NCBI GenBank assembly: GCA_937925335.1
Contig: CALEWY010000038.1
Span: 57,546 to 121,545 of the forward strand
Length of the DNA stretch: 64,000 nt
Source of the DNA: an uncultured Acidimicrobiales bacterium
Lineage (GTDB): Bacteria; Actinomycetota; Acidimicrobiia; Acidimicrobiales; SZUA-35
Direction: 5' to 3'
Each line of letters begins with the position of its first letter. The first letter of the stretch is position 1. Shown here piece after piece: positions 43,982-54,028 of the stretch. Both the position numbers and the translations under genes were made by a program. Below the pieces are notes generated by a model. That model searched no databases. It was not told the origin of the DNA and saw only the letters and a list, made by a program, of their open reading frames with translations.

Positions 43982-44722
43982 ATGACAGTGGATGCAAGGT
44001 ACGAGCGGTGGCAAACGCCCGAATCCTCACACCCGGGCAGCTCGGTGTGGCGCGAAGGCCATCGCCTGCACCTCACCGCGCCCAAATCGTCAGTTGAGGT
44101 GATCGTGCAGATCGAGCGATTGCACTTCTCGGCGCGAGCTCACTACCGATCAGCGGTGATCGAATCCGGCCGTCCGCTCGTCGGCATCGTCGAGACCCGC
44201 ATTCCCGCTCCGCCTCACGGCTGGGAGATTCGGACGTCTGGGCTGTGGGCCGATCACATATGCGAGGACCCGATGGTGCATTGGAGCTACGGGCTCGAAG
44301 CGTTCGCCATTGCGGTTGATCAGGCGAGCGAACTCACGGAGTCGGGTTATGGCGACCGGGTTCCGCTTGGCTGGGAACTCGAGTTTGAAGCCGAGGCCGA
44401 TGCCGTCTGGGCGGTGTCGCCTGAGAACGGCAACCCTGAGACTGGGACTCCTGAGACCGGCACTCCTGCGACTGAGACCGGCACTCCTGCGACTGAGACC
44501 GGGACTCCTGTCACTGGCAACCCTGCGACTGGGAGCGGAACCGAGAGCGGGATGGACGGCCACTATCTGCAGGCGGGCATTGGTCACGGCCTGCTGCTCG
44601 ACGGGGATGGCGAGCGCGAGATCGCCGGCGCGGCCACCCGACATCATTGGTGGGGGAGTGATCCGCGCACGGGTCCCCAACCGTTCGATCTCTCGGTGGC
44701 CGCGGCCGTCGATGCGAGCTGA
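43982..44722 (+). CDS. Uncharacterised protein with Pro/Glu/Thr/Gly repeat segment
   Basis: The ATG at 43982 is the most likely start, giving 246 residues. There is no signal peptide or membrane segment. The first 135 residues look folded (RLHLTAPKSSVEVIVQIERLHF, WADHICEDPMVHWSYGLEAF). Residues about 145-190 consist of near-tandem PETGTP and PATETGTP repeats, and a short folded tail ends with HHWWGSDPRTGPQP. I do not recognise a family. It is divergent from the GTPase pair. Confidence 0.65.
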   Translation: MTVDARYERWQTPESSHPGSSVWREGHRLHLTAPKSSVEVIVQIERLHFSARAHYRSAVIESGRPLVGIVETRIPAPPHGWEIRTSGLWADHICEDPMVHWSYGLEAFAIAVDQASELTESGYGDRVPLGWELEFEAEADAVWAVSPENGNPETGTPETGTPATETGTPATETGTPVTGNPATGSGTESGMDGHYLQAGIGHGLLLDGDGEREIAGAATRHHWWGSDPRTGPQPFDLSVAAAVDAS

Positions 44723-44761
44723 CCGGGTTGATCACTCGCCTGACCCGATCGTTCGCGATCG

Positions 44762-46657
44762 CTATCCCACGACGCCGCCGTCGTCTCGGGTGATGGCAAC
44801 ACACGCTGGACGTGGACGACTCGTCGGATCACGATCGGGCCACGTGCTCGTCAGCGTTGGTTCCTCCGGGGTGCCGTCATCTCCCGGGTGTTGAATCGAG
44901 ATAAACATCGTCGTGCCGTCTGGCGTCTTGGCTGCACCGGTGACCTCGCAGTCGGCCGGACCGACGAGGAAGCGTCGGAGCTCGCCCGTCGACGGATCCG
45001 CCGCAAGCATCTGATTGTTTGAGCCGTCGGGCTGGCGGCCGTCGGTCTGAATCCAAATGCGGCCATCGGCGTCGGCCCACAGACCGTCGGGACTGCCAAA
45101 CATGTCTTCGGCTTCCACGGTCGATCCGTCCGTGCCATCACCCGAGCCGGCGAGCACGAAGTGATCCCACGTGAAGGCTGGGGCGCCGAAGCTGGCAGAC
45201 ATCTCGTCGATGTGCACGATGTGGCCGAACGTGTTGTCGATCCTTGGGTTGGCCGCGTTGGCTTCCTCGCGTCGTGTGTTGTTTGTGCATGCGATGTAGA
45301 CCTGGCCACCGGGGAGAATCGCGATCCATTCGGGGCGGTCCATCGGCGTCGCTCCCACTTGATCGGCGGCCTCCCTGGCTCGGACGAGTACGTCGCCGGG
45401 GCTATCCCAACCATTCGCTGGGGTGAGCCCCGACTCCATCCAGACGAGCGGGGTCCAACGTCCCGTACCGTCGTCGTTGAAGGTGGCGACGTAGAGCGTG
45501 CCGTCCTCGAGCGGCGATCGGCCGGCCGCCACATCATCGCGCCAAGGGTTCGTACTCACAAACTTGTAGACGTAGTCGAAGCGTTGATCGTCACCCATGT
45601 ACACGACTGCTTCACCTCGGCTGCTCTCGGCCACGACGGCCGCCTCGTGTTTGAACCGCCCGAGGCTCGTGTGCTTCTTCGGAGTTGACGAAGGGTTGTA
45701 CGGGTCGATCTCGACGATCCAGCCAAACGTGTTTGGCCGGGTTGGGTGCAGGTCAGCGCGCCATTGCTCGTCGGTCGTCGCCCACTGGTAGCCAAACCCT
45801 TGACCACCCACGCCCATCCGCTCGTTGTTCGTTGCCTGGCGCTGATCGATGCCCTCGGCCTCGCCCTCGGTCTCCTCCCAGAAGTAACCGTTGAAGTTCT
45901 CTTCGGTCGTGAGCAGCGTGCCCCACGGCGTCGTGCCGTTGCCACAATTGTTCACCGTGCCGGTGGGTGTGGTGCCAGTCGGGTCGGTTGCCGTGCGGAG
46001 TAACGGGTGACCAACGGCGCGGCCGGTGAACTGCATCGGTGTGTTTGGCGTGATTCGTCGGGCCTGCCCGGAGTCGACGATGGCCCAGCCGTCAGCGCTG
46101 CGAGCGATCGACACGATCCCGACCCCGTGAGCGTTCTGTTCTTTCTGGGTCTTTTCCGCTGTCCAATTCGCGTCGCCGTCAGGGAAGAGAAGGTTGTTCG
46201 TCGTGTACTCGTGATTGATGGCGAGCAGGCCCTCGGAGGACGAATCGCGGTTCTCGCCGAGCGGGAAGAACTGGACGCCGTCGTGTCCCATTCCGAGCTG
46301 CTCGGCTTGTTCGGCTGCAGAGTTGGACGCGTCCGTCTTGAACGCCGGACCGCCCGGGATGATCGGATCACCCCATGGAGCGATCGGTTGCGCCGTGTAG
46401 CCGGTTGGCACCGTCACGGCATCGGTCGTGTTGGTTGCGATCGGTTTGAAGGTGAGCGTCGGTGTGGGAGCCGTCTCGCCTGAAACCGGCACTTCAACTG
46501 CGCCGGCCGCGGTTGGTATGCCAGCAAGAACATAGGCGGCGGCTCCGGCTGCCCCGCCGGTGAGGACGGACCGGCGGGAGAACCGCCGTCGTACGACTTC
46601 GCCGAAGGGTTGGTTTGCCGTGGGGTTGGTGATGGTGTCATCCGCATCGTTGATCAT
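44762..46657 (-). CDS. phoX: PhoX-family phosphatase, Tat-exported
   Basis: The 631-residue product has a twin-arginine signal (SRRSVLTGGAAGAAAYV, residues 27-43). The mature part follows the PhoX (DUF839) family: LLAINHEYT, NNCGNGTTPWGTLLTTEENF, WIVEIDPYNP, RFKHEAAVV, YMGDDQRFDYVYKFV and SPDGLWADADGRIWIQTDG. PhoX enzymes are calcium/iron-dependent alkaline phosphatases that release phosphate outside the cell. Close relatives in actinobacteria are sometimes of unknown substrate. No Pho box was identified. Confidence 0.9.
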   Translation of the reverse strand: MINDADDTITNPTANQPFGEVVRRRFSRRSVLTGGAAGAAAYVLAGIPTAAGAVEVPVSGETAPTPTLTFKPIATNTTDAVTVPTGYTAQPIAPWGDPIIPGGPAFKTDASNSAAEQAEQLGMGHDGVQFFPLGENRDSSSEGLLAINHEYTTNNLLFPDGDANWTAEKTQKEQNAHGVGIVSIARSADGWAIVDSGQARRITPNTPMQFTGRAVGHPLLRTATDPTGTTPTGTVNNCGNGTTPWGTLLTTEENFNGYFWEETEGEAEGIDQRQATNNERMGVGGQGFGYQWATTDEQWRADLHPTRPNTFGWIVEIDPYNPSSTPKKHTSLGRFKHEAAVVAESSRGEAVVYMGDDQRFDYVYKFVSTNPWRDDVAAGRSPLEDGTLYVATFNDDGTGRWTPLVWMESGLTPANGWDSPGDVLVRAREAADQVGATPMDRPEWIAILPGGQVYIACTNNTRREEANAANPRIDNTFGHIVHIDEMSASFGAPAFTWDHFVLAGSGDGTDGSTVEAEDMFGSPDGLWADADGRIWIQTDGRQPDGSNNQMLAADPSTGELRRFLVGPADCEVTGAAKTPDGTTMFISIQHPGDDGTPEEPTLTSTWPDRDPTSRPRPACVAITRDDGGVVG

Positions 46658-46756
46658 GGCGACAGCTCAACAGGGTGGAGTGAGCGACATCTGAGCCGGA
46701 TCTAGCGAATGGGTTGCCGCTCGGTGAACTTCCGGTGAGCAGCTGATCGAGCGTGG

Positions 46757-47695
46757 TCAGCTCGCCGCGGAGGGTGCTTTCTCGGCGAGCTTGACGATCG
46801 CCAATGTGGCGGCCGCCGCTGCGATGGCAAGGCCAACACCGCCGGCGAAGGCACCGGCGGTGTCTGGCAACATGAGGTTGGTGCCGCTGACAAAGTCCTC
46901 GGCCGATTCACCAAAGTCACCGACGCCGTTTGGCCATGGCCAGAGCAATCGGTAGGAACCGAGCATCAGGCCGAGCAGGGCGGCCATCACTGTCTGCTCG
47001 TGGTTCTCAAGCAGAAAGTTGAGCGGCGGCGAGAACAGGGCGAGGCCGATCACGGCGCCGACGGCGAACACGGCGAGCTGAACCGGAGTGCCCTCGACGA
47101 GAACGGCCCAGTACATGCCAAGGATCAACATGATGAACGAACCCGAGATGCCGGGGAGGATCATGGCGCAGATAGCGACCATGCCAGTGAGCAAGAAGAA
47201 GATGATGGACGGTTCGGACACCACACCGGCCTGAAGCCCGAGCACCAAGAAGGTGACGATCCCAACGCCGGCGATCGTGGCGAGACGGGTGGCATCACGG
47301 TTCGTCATGGTCGACCAGACGAGCCAGCAGCTGGCAGCGACGAGTCCGCAGAAGACTGCGGCGAGGCCTTCGCCATGCTCGACGAGCAGGTCTTCCATCC
47401 AGTGTCGGAGGATGAGGAACGCAGCCACGACGCCAGTGCCGAGCGGGAGGATGAAGACCCAGTCGATGTTCTTGATCGAGTCGAAGCCGCCGGCGAAGTC
47501 ACCCGTGACGATCTGCTTCAACCCATGAGCGCCGGCGCGCACGTTGTTGATCAACGTCTTGTAGATACCGAGGATGAGGGCGACGGTGCCGCCGGAGACG
47601 CCCGGCACGATGTCGGCCGCGCCCATCATGAAGCCTCGAATGAGCTGGAATCCAACACGCTGAATCACGGCCGAAACGGTATCCCCTGGACTCAC
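46757..47695 (-). CDS. DUF368 family polyprenyl-phosphate transporter (PopT-like)
   Basis: The 312-residue protein starts at GTG 47695 and consists mostly of hydrophobic helices. It has the two pseudo-symmetric motifs of DUF368, ADIVPGVSGGTVALILGIY and AMILPGISGSFIMLILGMY. DUF368 members have been shown to help return undecaprenyl phosphate across the membrane for cell-wall synthesis. That role is transferred from the family. The C-terminal 40 residues are Ala-rich. It is located between phoX and the sdh operon on the same strand, but the gaps suggest its own transcript. Confidence 0.88.
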   Translation of the reverse strand: MSPGDTVSAVIQRVGFQLIRGFMMGAADIVPGVSGGTVALILGIYKTLINNVRAGAHGLKQIVTGDFAGGFDSIKNIDWVFILPLGTGVVAAFLILRHWMEDLLVEHGEGLAAVFCGLVAASCWLVWSTMTNRDATRLATIAGVGIVTFLVLGLQAGVVSEPSIIFFLLTGMVAICAMILPGISGSFIMLILGMYWAVLVEGTPVQLAVFAVGAVIGLALFSPPLNFLLENHEQTVMAALLGLMLGSYRLLWPWPNGVGDFGESAEDFVSGTNLMLPDTAGAFAGGVGLAIAAAAATLAIVKLAEKAPSAAS

Positions 47696-47786
47696 CCGTG
47701 GGGAGGAGCAGGGTTACCGCCCGTCCAGGCCGCTCGCCCTACCCGTTACGCGCCCGCTTTGGTCTGGGCGCGCGAAGAGGAGCTGA

Positions 47787-47808
47787 TTGCCGCAAGAACG
47801 TGCGGCAA
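47787..47808 (-). terminator. Hairpin downstream of sdhB
   Basis: The 8-bp arms TTGCCGCA and TGCGGCAA are perfect inverse repeats with a 6-base loop, about 40 bases beyond the sdhB stop on the minus strand. No clear T-run follows on that strand, so this is a probable rather than certain terminator of the sdh operon. Confidence 0.55.
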
Positions 47809-47848
47809 ATCCCTCCGCTTTGAACGGGATCGGTCGGCTGGCGGGGGT

Positions 47849-48622
47849 TTAGCCCTGGCCGGCGAGCTTGCGGTTGAAGCGCTTTGACTTGATGTAGTCG
47901 CGGTTCATGTAGGCGATGAAGTCGAGGCTGATCTCTTTTGGGCAGGCCTCGGAGCACTCGCCGTGGTTGGTGCAGCTTCCGAAGAACTGCTCCATGGTCT
48001 CGACCATGGCCTCGGCGCGCTTGTAGCGCTCCGGCTGGCCCTGGGGGAGGGAGTTGAGGTGCCAGACCTTGGCGGAGGTGAAGAGCTGGGCGGCCGAGTT
48101 CGGACACGCAGCAACGCAGGCTCCGCAGCCAATGCAGGCGGCGGCGTCCATTGCGGAGTCGGCAGCTTCTTTCGGGATCGGCGTGTCGTTGGCGTCGCCA
48201 CCGGTTCCGGTCGGTGCGGTGATGTAGCCACCGGCCTGGATGATGGCGTCCATCGGCGAGCGATCGACCACGAGGTCACGCACGACGGGGAACGCTGCGG
48301 CTCGCCACGGCTCGATGGCGATCGTGTCGCCATCGTTGAACTTGCGCATGTGGAGCTGGCACGTTGCGGTGCCCTTCTCCTGGCCATGCGCTCGGCCGTT
48401 GATCATGACGCCGCAGGTTCCGCAGATGCCTTCACGACAGTCGTGGGGGAACTCGATCGGAACCTTGCCGTTCTCGATGAGGTCTTCGTTGACGACATCG
48501 AGCATCTCGAGGAACGAGGCATCGTCTGGGATGTTGTTCGCCTGGTAGGTCTCGAAGCGGCCAGCCGCATCGGGGCCGTCTTGGCGCCAGACCTGCAGGG
48601 TGAGGTTGAGGGTTGTGCTCAC
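47849..48622 (-). CDS. sdhB: Succinate dehydrogenase iron-sulfur subunit
   Basis: The 257-residue product has the plant-type ferredoxin motif [17 protein letters not shown] with a later TATCQLH cysteine, and two ferredoxin-like cysteine clusters [14 protein letters not shown] and [14 protein letters not shown]. These bind the 2Fe-2S, 4Fe-4S and 3Fe-4S centres that carry electrons from FAD to quinone. It is the last gene of the sdhCAB operon, 16 bases after sdhA. Confidence 0.96.
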   Translation of the reverse strand: MSTTLNLTLQVWRQDGPDAAGRFETYQANNIPDDASFLEMLDVVNEDLIENGKVPIEFPHDCREGICGTCGVMINGRAHGQEKGTATCQLHMRKFNDGDTIAIEPWRAAAFPVVRDLVVDRSPMDAIIQAGGYITAPTGTGGDANDTPIPKEAADSAMDAAACIGCGACVAACPNSAAQLFTSAKVWHLNSLPQGQPERYKRAEAMVETMEQFFGSCTNHGECSEACPKEISLDFIAYMNRDYIKSKRFNRKLAGQG

Positions 48623-48638
48623 GGGTTCTTTGTCTCTC

Positions 48639-50555
48639 TCACTTGTACGAACGCTGGGACGGCGTGACTTCTTCGAAGATCAGCTCTTCGGCGTGTTTTG
48701 TCTGCGGGGTGTCCATGTCGTGCCACTCCCACGCAGACACGTGCTGGAAGTTGTCGTCGTCTCGCAACGCCTCTCCCTCTTCGGTCTGCGACTCGGAGCG
48801 GAAGTGGCCGCCACAGGACTCTTCGCGGTCGAGTGCGTCACGAGCCATGAGTTCGCCGAGTTCGAAGAAGTCGGCAACGCGGCCGGCCTTTTCGAGCGAC
48901 GAGTTGATCGTGTCGGTGTTGCCGAGCACCCGGAGGTCTTTCCAGAACTCGTCGCGCAGTGCACGGATCTCGGAGATGGCCTTTTCGAGGCCGTTCTGAT
49001 CGCGCTCCATGCCGATGTAGTTCCACACGAGCTTTCCGAGCTCGCGGTGGAAGTAGTCGGGCGACTTGGTTCCGCCGATCGAGAGGAACTTCTGAATGCG
49101 ACCACGGACGTCGGCCTCGGCTGCCTGGAAGACCTCGTCGTCGGTGGAGACGGGATCGGTTCCGAGCTTGCCGGCCAGCGAATCGCCGATCGTGTACGGC
49201 AGAACGAAGTAGCCGTCGGCCAGACCCTGCATGAGAGCAGAGGCGCCGAGTCGGTTCGCACCATGATCGGAGAAGTTGGCTTCGCCGCAGGCGTAGAGCC
49301 CGGGGACGCTGGTCATCAGGTTGTAGTCAACCCAGAGGCCACCCATCGTGTAGTGGGTCGCCGGATAGATACGCATTGGCGTTTCACGAGGATCCTCGCC
49401 GGTGATGCGCTCATACATCTCGAACAGGTTCGAGTAGCGCTCCCACACCTTGTCGAGGCCATCGCGCTCGATCGCTGCGGCGAAGTCGAGATACACGCCG
49501 TTCTTGAGCGGGCCAACACCCTGGCCCTGATCGACGACGGTCTTGGCGTTGCGAGAGGCAACGTCTCGAGGCACCAAGTTGCCGAAGGCGGGGTACTTTT
49601 CCTCGAGGAAGTAGTAACGCTCGGCCTCGGGGATGTCTCGAGCCCGACGCTGCTCGTCGGGGCTACGCGGCACCCAGATTCGGCCGTCGTTTCGCAGCGA
49701 CTCGGACATGAGCGTCAGCTTCGACTGGAACTCATCGGCCGCCGGAATACACGTCGGGTGGATCTGCGTGTAGCAGGGGTTGGCGAAGTAGGCGCCCTTG
49801 CGGTGAGCACGCCAAGCAGCGGTCACGTTGCAGGTCATGGCGTTGGTGCTCAGGTAGAACACGTTGCCGTAGCCGCCGGTGGCAAGCACCACGGCGTGAG
49901 CCGAGTGCGACTTGATCTCGCCGGTGGTGAGGTCACGGGTGACGATGCCGCAGGCCTCGCCGTCCTTGGTGACGAGATCGAGCATTTCCTGACGGGTGTG
50001 GAGCGTGACCTTGCCAGCGTCGACCTGGGCCATCATCTGCTGGTAGGCGCCGAGCAGGAGCTGCTGGCCGGTTTGGCCTCGGGCGTAGAACGTACGGCTC
50101 ACCTGAGCGCCACCGAATGAACGGTTGGCCAGGAGGCCTCCGTATTCACGAGCGAACGGCACACCCTGGGCGGCCATCTGATCGATGATGTCGACCGAAA
50201 CCTGCGCCAAGCGATAGGTGTTCGCTTCACGGCCTCGATAGTCGCCACCCTTGATGGTGTCGTAGAAGAGGCGGAAGACGCTGTCGCCATCGTTGCGGTA
50301 GTTCTTGGCGGCGTTGATGCCACCTTGGGCCGCAATCGAGTGTGCTCGGCGAGGCGAGTCGTGGAAGGTGAAGGCGTCGACCTCGTAGCCAAGCTCAGCG
50401 AGCGTGGCGGCAGCCGATGAGCCAGCGAGGCCGGTGCCGACCACGATGACTTTGAACTTCCGCTTGTTGGCGGGGTTCACCAGCTTGATATCGAACTTGT
50501 GGTTGTCCCACTTGTCCGCAAGGGGGCCTTCAGGGATCTTGGAATCGGGAAGCAT
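48639..50555 (-). CDS. sdhA: Succinate dehydrogenase flavoprotein subunit
   Basis: The 638-residue product has the FAD-binding [15 protein letters not shown], the covalent-FAD histidine in [16 protein letters not shown], and the catalytic region [29 protein letters not shown]. It oxidises succinate to fumarate. The sequence matches the group found with a single cytochrome b subunit (as in Bacillus, Bacteroidetes and many actinobacteria), which uses menaquinone. sdhC is directly upstream with 8 bases between. Confidence 0.96.
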   Translation of the reverse strand: MLPDSKIPEGPLADKWDNHKFDIKLVNPANKRKFKVIVVGTGLAGSSAAATLAELGYEVDAFTFHDSPRRAHSIAAQGGINAAKNYRNDGDSVFRLFYDTIKGGDYRGREANTYRLAQVSVDIIDQMAAQGVPFAREYGGLLANRSFGGAQVSRTFYARGQTGQQLLLGAYQQMMAQVDAGKVTLHTRQEMLDLVTKDGEACGIVTRDLTTGEIKSHSAHAVVLATGGYGNVFYLSTNAMTCNVTAAWRAHRKGAYFANPCYTQIHPTCIPAADEFQSKLTLMSESLRNDGRIWVPRSPDEQRRARDIPEAERYYFLEEKYPAFGNLVPRDVASRNAKTVVDQGQGVGPLKNGVYLDFAAAIERDGLDKVWERYSNLFEMYERITGEDPRETPMRIYPATHYTMGGLWVDYNLMTSVPGLYACGEANFSDHGANRLGASALMQGLADGYFVLPYTIGDSLAGKLGTDPVSTDDEVFQAAEADVRGRIQKFLSIGGTKSPDYFHRELGKLVWNYIGMERDQNGLEKAISEIRALRDEFWKDLRVLGNTDTINSSLEKAGRVADFFELGELMARDALDREESCGGHFRSESQTEEGEALRDDDNFQHVSAWEWHDMDTPQTKHAEELIFEEVTPSQRSYK

Positions 50556-50563
50556 CGTGATCC

Positions 50564-51373
50564 TTACTCGTTCGACTCGAGGCTGACTTCAGGTTCTCCG
50601 GCTTCCACGACACCAGCGAGAATCGCTATCGGGAAGCTCAGGTTCATAAGCAGGATCGCGCCAGCAAGGCCAGCCGCGACTGATCGGCGCAGTGAATTCC
50701 ACCGGGGATTGTTGAGACCGAGGCTCTGGAACATGCTCCATGCGCCGTGGAAAATGTGGATACACAGCGCGATGTTCGCACCGATGTAGATGAGTGCAAC
50801 CCACCACCGACCGAGGCTGAGGATGAGGTTGTTGTAGATCTCACCACGCTCCCAATCGGGGCTGATGGCGCTGAGGCCCCAGGTGAGGTCGGCCAAGTGG
50901 AAGACGATGTAGAGCGACACGATCACGCCGGTGACTCGCATCGATCGAGAGGCGAAGTTGGCGGCGAGCCAATCACGCTTCGACTGGTAGCGGCTGTTCG
51001 ACGATTGGTTCATCCGGGTGAGCGTGAACGCCGAGTGGATGTGCAGGGCGAAGGCGCCCATCAGGCCAAAGCGCAACAGCCAGAGGAAGTAGGTGCGGGG
51101 GAAGAGCGGCACGAGCAGCTCTCGGAGGAACTCGCCGTAGAGGTCGATATCCCACACGGCCTCACCGTTGTGCTCAACGGCGCCCAAGTAGAGCTTGAGG
51201 TTGCCGAGGGCGTGGAAGACGACAAATCCCAGCAGCATCAGGCCGGTGACGGCCATGACCCACTTCTTGCCAACGGCCGTTTGGTACAGGTTCAACGGGA
51301 AGGGAAGTTCACGTCGCTTTGGCCGAATGGGCCGCTGCGCAGACTTGCCTCGGGCGAGAGTTGGTGCTGCCAC
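50564..51373 (-). CDS. sdhC: Succinate dehydrogenase cytochrome b subunit
   Basis: The product starts at GTG 51373 and has 269 residues with five hydrophobic helices, among them [25 protein letters not shown] and [21 protein letters not shown]. Histidines in FVVFHALGN and VFHLADL are candidate haem ligands. No separate sdhD is present, consistent with the single-anchor diheme type. It is the first gene of the operon, so the promoter lies in 51374-51560. Confidence 0.92.
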   Translation of the reverse strand: MAAPTLARGKSAQRPIRPKRRELPFPLNLYQTAVGKKWVMAVTGLMLLGFVVFHALGNLKLYLGAVEHNGEAVWDIDLYGEFLRELLVPLFPRTYFLWLLRFGLMGAFALHIHSAFTLTRMNQSSNSRYQSKRDWLAANFASRSMRVTGVIVSLYIVFHLADLTWGLSAISPDWERGEIYNNLILSLGRWWVALIYIGANIALCIHIFHGAWSMFQSLGLNNPRWNSLRRSVAAGLAGAILLMNLSFPIAILAGVVEAGEPEVSLESNE

Positions 51374-51564
51374 GCCTGGTCTCCAGTGATCAAGGTGAGA
51401 GGAATCGAACGGCGCGACGTTCAGAAGGATCGCAGCGCCGGTCAGACACTATCGCCGCCTCGCAGTTCGGGCCCAGTTGAACGCGTCACTTGATCGATTC
51501 GCGACAACGTGAGTCGTCGAGCCGATGTGCTTTCGTCCAACATCTGTGCCGCTGAACTGGATGC

Positions 51565-51609
51565 CAACCTGCGTAAATCGAGGTCTGACCCCACAGCGTT
51601 CGCAGGTTG
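51565..51609. repeat. Single type A palindromic repeat, reverse orientation
   Basis: The element has arms CAACCTGCG and CGCAGGTTG around AAATCGAGGTCTGACCCC, the complement of the core in the arrays at 36 and 37 kb. It stands 10 bases beyond the stop of the GH2-like gene. The rest of the 246-base gap to sdhC shows no gene. Confidence 0.8.
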
Positions 51610-51619
51610 ACCCGCAGCG

Positions 51620-53905
51620 CTAGACGGTTGCGTGGAGCGTTTCTGAGGGTGGGATGACCACGGTCTGATAGCGGTTCGTGGCTGACCACTCATCGGCTCG
51701 AAGTTCGAGGTCGACGGTGAGCGGGCCGTTCACGTCAGGCACGTCAAACGACAGGGTGCCGATCAGCGCGCAGGTGTCGGCATCGAGTTCGCCGCCCCAG
51801 GTGACGGTGCGGCTCCAATCGCCACATCGAGCGGTGGCGGTGACCCGCACATCGTCGAGCGGTTCTTGCAGATCGCTCACGGCGTGAACGGGGAACGACA
51901 GGCGATCGCCGATGGTCGTGACCGCCGGCGGCATGTCGGTGACGACGATGACCGGACGACACACATCGGTGAGCGCATCGAGCGCAGGTTTGGGTCGTCG
52001 ATCATGGCCGAGCACACCAAAGCCACCGGATGGCTCGGCGTCGGCCAAGGCGGTGAGGCAGAATCCGCCCGTCGGTCGGTACTTCAGCCGGCGCAGCGTT
52101 TCGATGTGCACTCGGATGAGATCGGCCTGATAGGCGCGGGTGGCGATCGACCACGAGATGCCGTCGGCGTAGGCCCGTCTCGGTAGGTAGCGCTCGAACG
52201 CGCCGGCCTGAGCGGTCTCCCACGTCGGCTCGTCCTCGCCCCAGTCGTTGATAGCAACGGACTGCGTGCCGAACCCGCCCAAGAATTGGCCGAGTCGAGG
52301 CCATGACTTCAACAGTTCGGGAAGATCTTCCGGCATGCCGTTGTGCCAGCCGAGCCAGAGGTGAGGGTCCGACGCCGACGTGTCGGTGAGGGCGGGAAGG
52401 CTGCCTGACCGAGCGATCACGGTTCGACTCTTGTCCGCGTTTCGAAGTTCGCGCCGGAGGATCGGATCGAGCACGGATCGGTTCCAGCTCGGCAGCATGT
52501 GCCGGCCGAGCGATCGACCGAAGGAGGGCAACCGCTCGGAGCGAGCGGCTGGTTCGGGAAGTGCTGTTCCGTTCGGTTCGTCGTGGGCGCACCAGGCGGC
52601 AACGCTTGGGTGATGGCCGAGCAGGTCGACAGCCTCGCGAGCCGTTGCCTGCGCTCGACCCCGAGCGCTCGTTGCGTAGCCGCCGACCAGCGGGAGGTCT
52701 TGCCACACCAACATGCCGAGCCGGTCGGCTTCGTCGTAGAGCGCCGGCGGAGCGACGTGGCCATGCACCCGAATGAGGTCGAGCCCGGCGGCCTGGGCCG
52801 ATCGCACATCGCGGCGGACCTGCTCGTCGGTGATGCGAGCGAGGAACCGGTTCTGCGGGCCGATCGCAATGCCCTTTGCGAAGAGGCGGCGCCCGTTCAC
52901 GCGCCACTGGAACTTGTCAGCGCTGACCGAGCGCAATCCGGTTCGCCACTCACGTCGGTCGGACGTGCCGACGGCAACCGAGATGTCGTAGCGAGCCTGA
53001 TCGCCAAGCACCTTTGGCCACCAGAGCTCCGGCTCGTCGACGTCGACGGTCCACTCGATGCGGTTCTCACCCGCCGCGAGCTGGTGGGAGACCGACGCAC
53101 CGGCAACCGCTTCACCGCTCGGACTGAGGATGCTGGTGTGCACCATCTCTTCCGGCTCCGCCCCCACTGTCTCCGTCGCTGCTGTCTCCGCCGTTGCTGT
53201 CTCGGCCGCCGCTCGGTCGGAGGCCGCTGTGTTGGTCGCTGCTGTCTCGGGTCCGGAATCGTTCTCAATCGTGGGCTGGGCGATGGCGGAGCTCGCGAAG
53301 GAGCTGGCCACGTCGAGCACCAAACGGAACGAGAGCTCGGCGCGCTCGAGGGTCGCCTTCGTACACACCACTCGGGCATGGCGGATGGCGATTGGGCCGG
53401 TCCGTTCGATGCGGATGCCTCGCCAGATGCCACCGTTTGAGCCAGGAGGGGCGAGCGGACCGGTTTCGAGTGAGCCGGTGAACGCCTGTTTCGAACGGCC
53501 TTCCGATGGACCGTTCGACGACACCTCGACGGTGACGACTTGATCGGCGCCGGCTCGCACCAGTTCGGTGATCTCAAAGCGGTGCGGAGCGAAGTAGTCG
53601 TTGGTTGCGCCGACGACATGTCCGTCGAGCCAGATGTCGCTCTGCCCGATCACACCATCGAGCGTGAGCCAGAAGCGATCGTCAGGGCCGGTGACCGAGC
53701 CCGGGTCGATCGAGAAACGGCGGCGATGAAGAATCGTGCCGGTTCGATCGATGAAATCAGGGTGTTCGCCCCAATGGCCGGGGATCGAAATCGTCGGCCA
53801 CGCCGAGTCGTCGAGATCGGGATCGGCGCCAGATCGCCGCAACTCGGCGTCGACGGACGCGATACGCCACGTCCCTGCCAAGTCAACGATCGTTGCAACG
53901 CTCAT
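51620..53905 (-). CDS. GH2-family glycoside hydrolase-like protein, nucleophile replaced
   Basis: The start is ATG 53905; an open frame further upstream is antisense to another gene and not credible. The 761 residues show a sugar-binding jelly roll (about 10-180, with PGHWGEHPDF and SDIWLDGHVVG), Ig-like domains, a TIM barrel (about 335-650) and a C-terminal Ig-like domain. The acid/base Glu-443 is present in AWCAHDEPNG. The nucleophile position, Glu in the family's SEFGxQS, reads GGFGTQS here with Gly-544. Residues about 215-252 are an Ala/Thr/Glu-rich run inserted in an Ig-like domain. No signal peptide is seen. It may be a beta-mannosidase relative with altered or lost activity. Confidence 0.82.
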   Translation of the reverse strand: MSVATIVDLAGTWRIASVDAELRRSGADPDLDDSAWPTISIPGHWGEHPDFIDRTGTILHRRRFSIDPGSVTGPDDRFWLTLDGVIGQSDIWLDGHVVGATNDYFAPHRFEITELVRAGADQVVTVEVSSNGPSEGRSKQAFTGSLETGPLAPPGSNGGIWRGIRIERTGPIAIRHARVVCTKATLERAELSFRLVLDVASSFASSAIAQPTIENDSGPETAATNTAASDRAAAETATAETAATETVGAEPEEMVHTSILSPSGEAVAGASVSHQLAAGENRIEWTVDVDEPELWWPKVLGDQARYDISVAVGTSDRREWRTGLRSVSADKFQWRVNGRRLFAKGIAIGPQNRFLARITDEQVRRDVRSAQAAGLDLIRVHGHVAPPALYDEADRLGMLVWQDLPLVGGYATSARGRAQATAREAVDLLGHHPSVAAWCAHDEPNGTALPEPAARSERLPSFGRSLGRHMLPSWNRSVLDPILRRELRNADKSRTVIARSGSLPALTDTSASDPHLWLGWHNGMPEDLPELLKSWPRLGQFLGGFGTQSVAINDWGEDEPTWETAQAGAFERYLPRRAYADGISWSIATRAYQADLIRVHIETLRRLKYRPTGGFCLTALADAEPSGGFGVLGHDRRPKPALDALTDVCRPVIVVTDMPPAVTTIGDRLSFPVHAVSDLQEPLDDVRVTATARCGDWSRTVTWGGELDADTCALIGTLSFDVPDVNGPLTVDLELRADEWSATNRYQTVVIPPSETLHATV

Positions 53906-54028
53906 GGCCGAGCAGTCTGCCACGTTGGGCAGGACGATCTCGCCAAAGCAGCTTCGTTCGGCGTTGTTCATCACTGTTGGTAGGCGGTGATGGGGACCGT
54001 TCGGGGAGTGAGGGCTAGGGTCGCCTGG

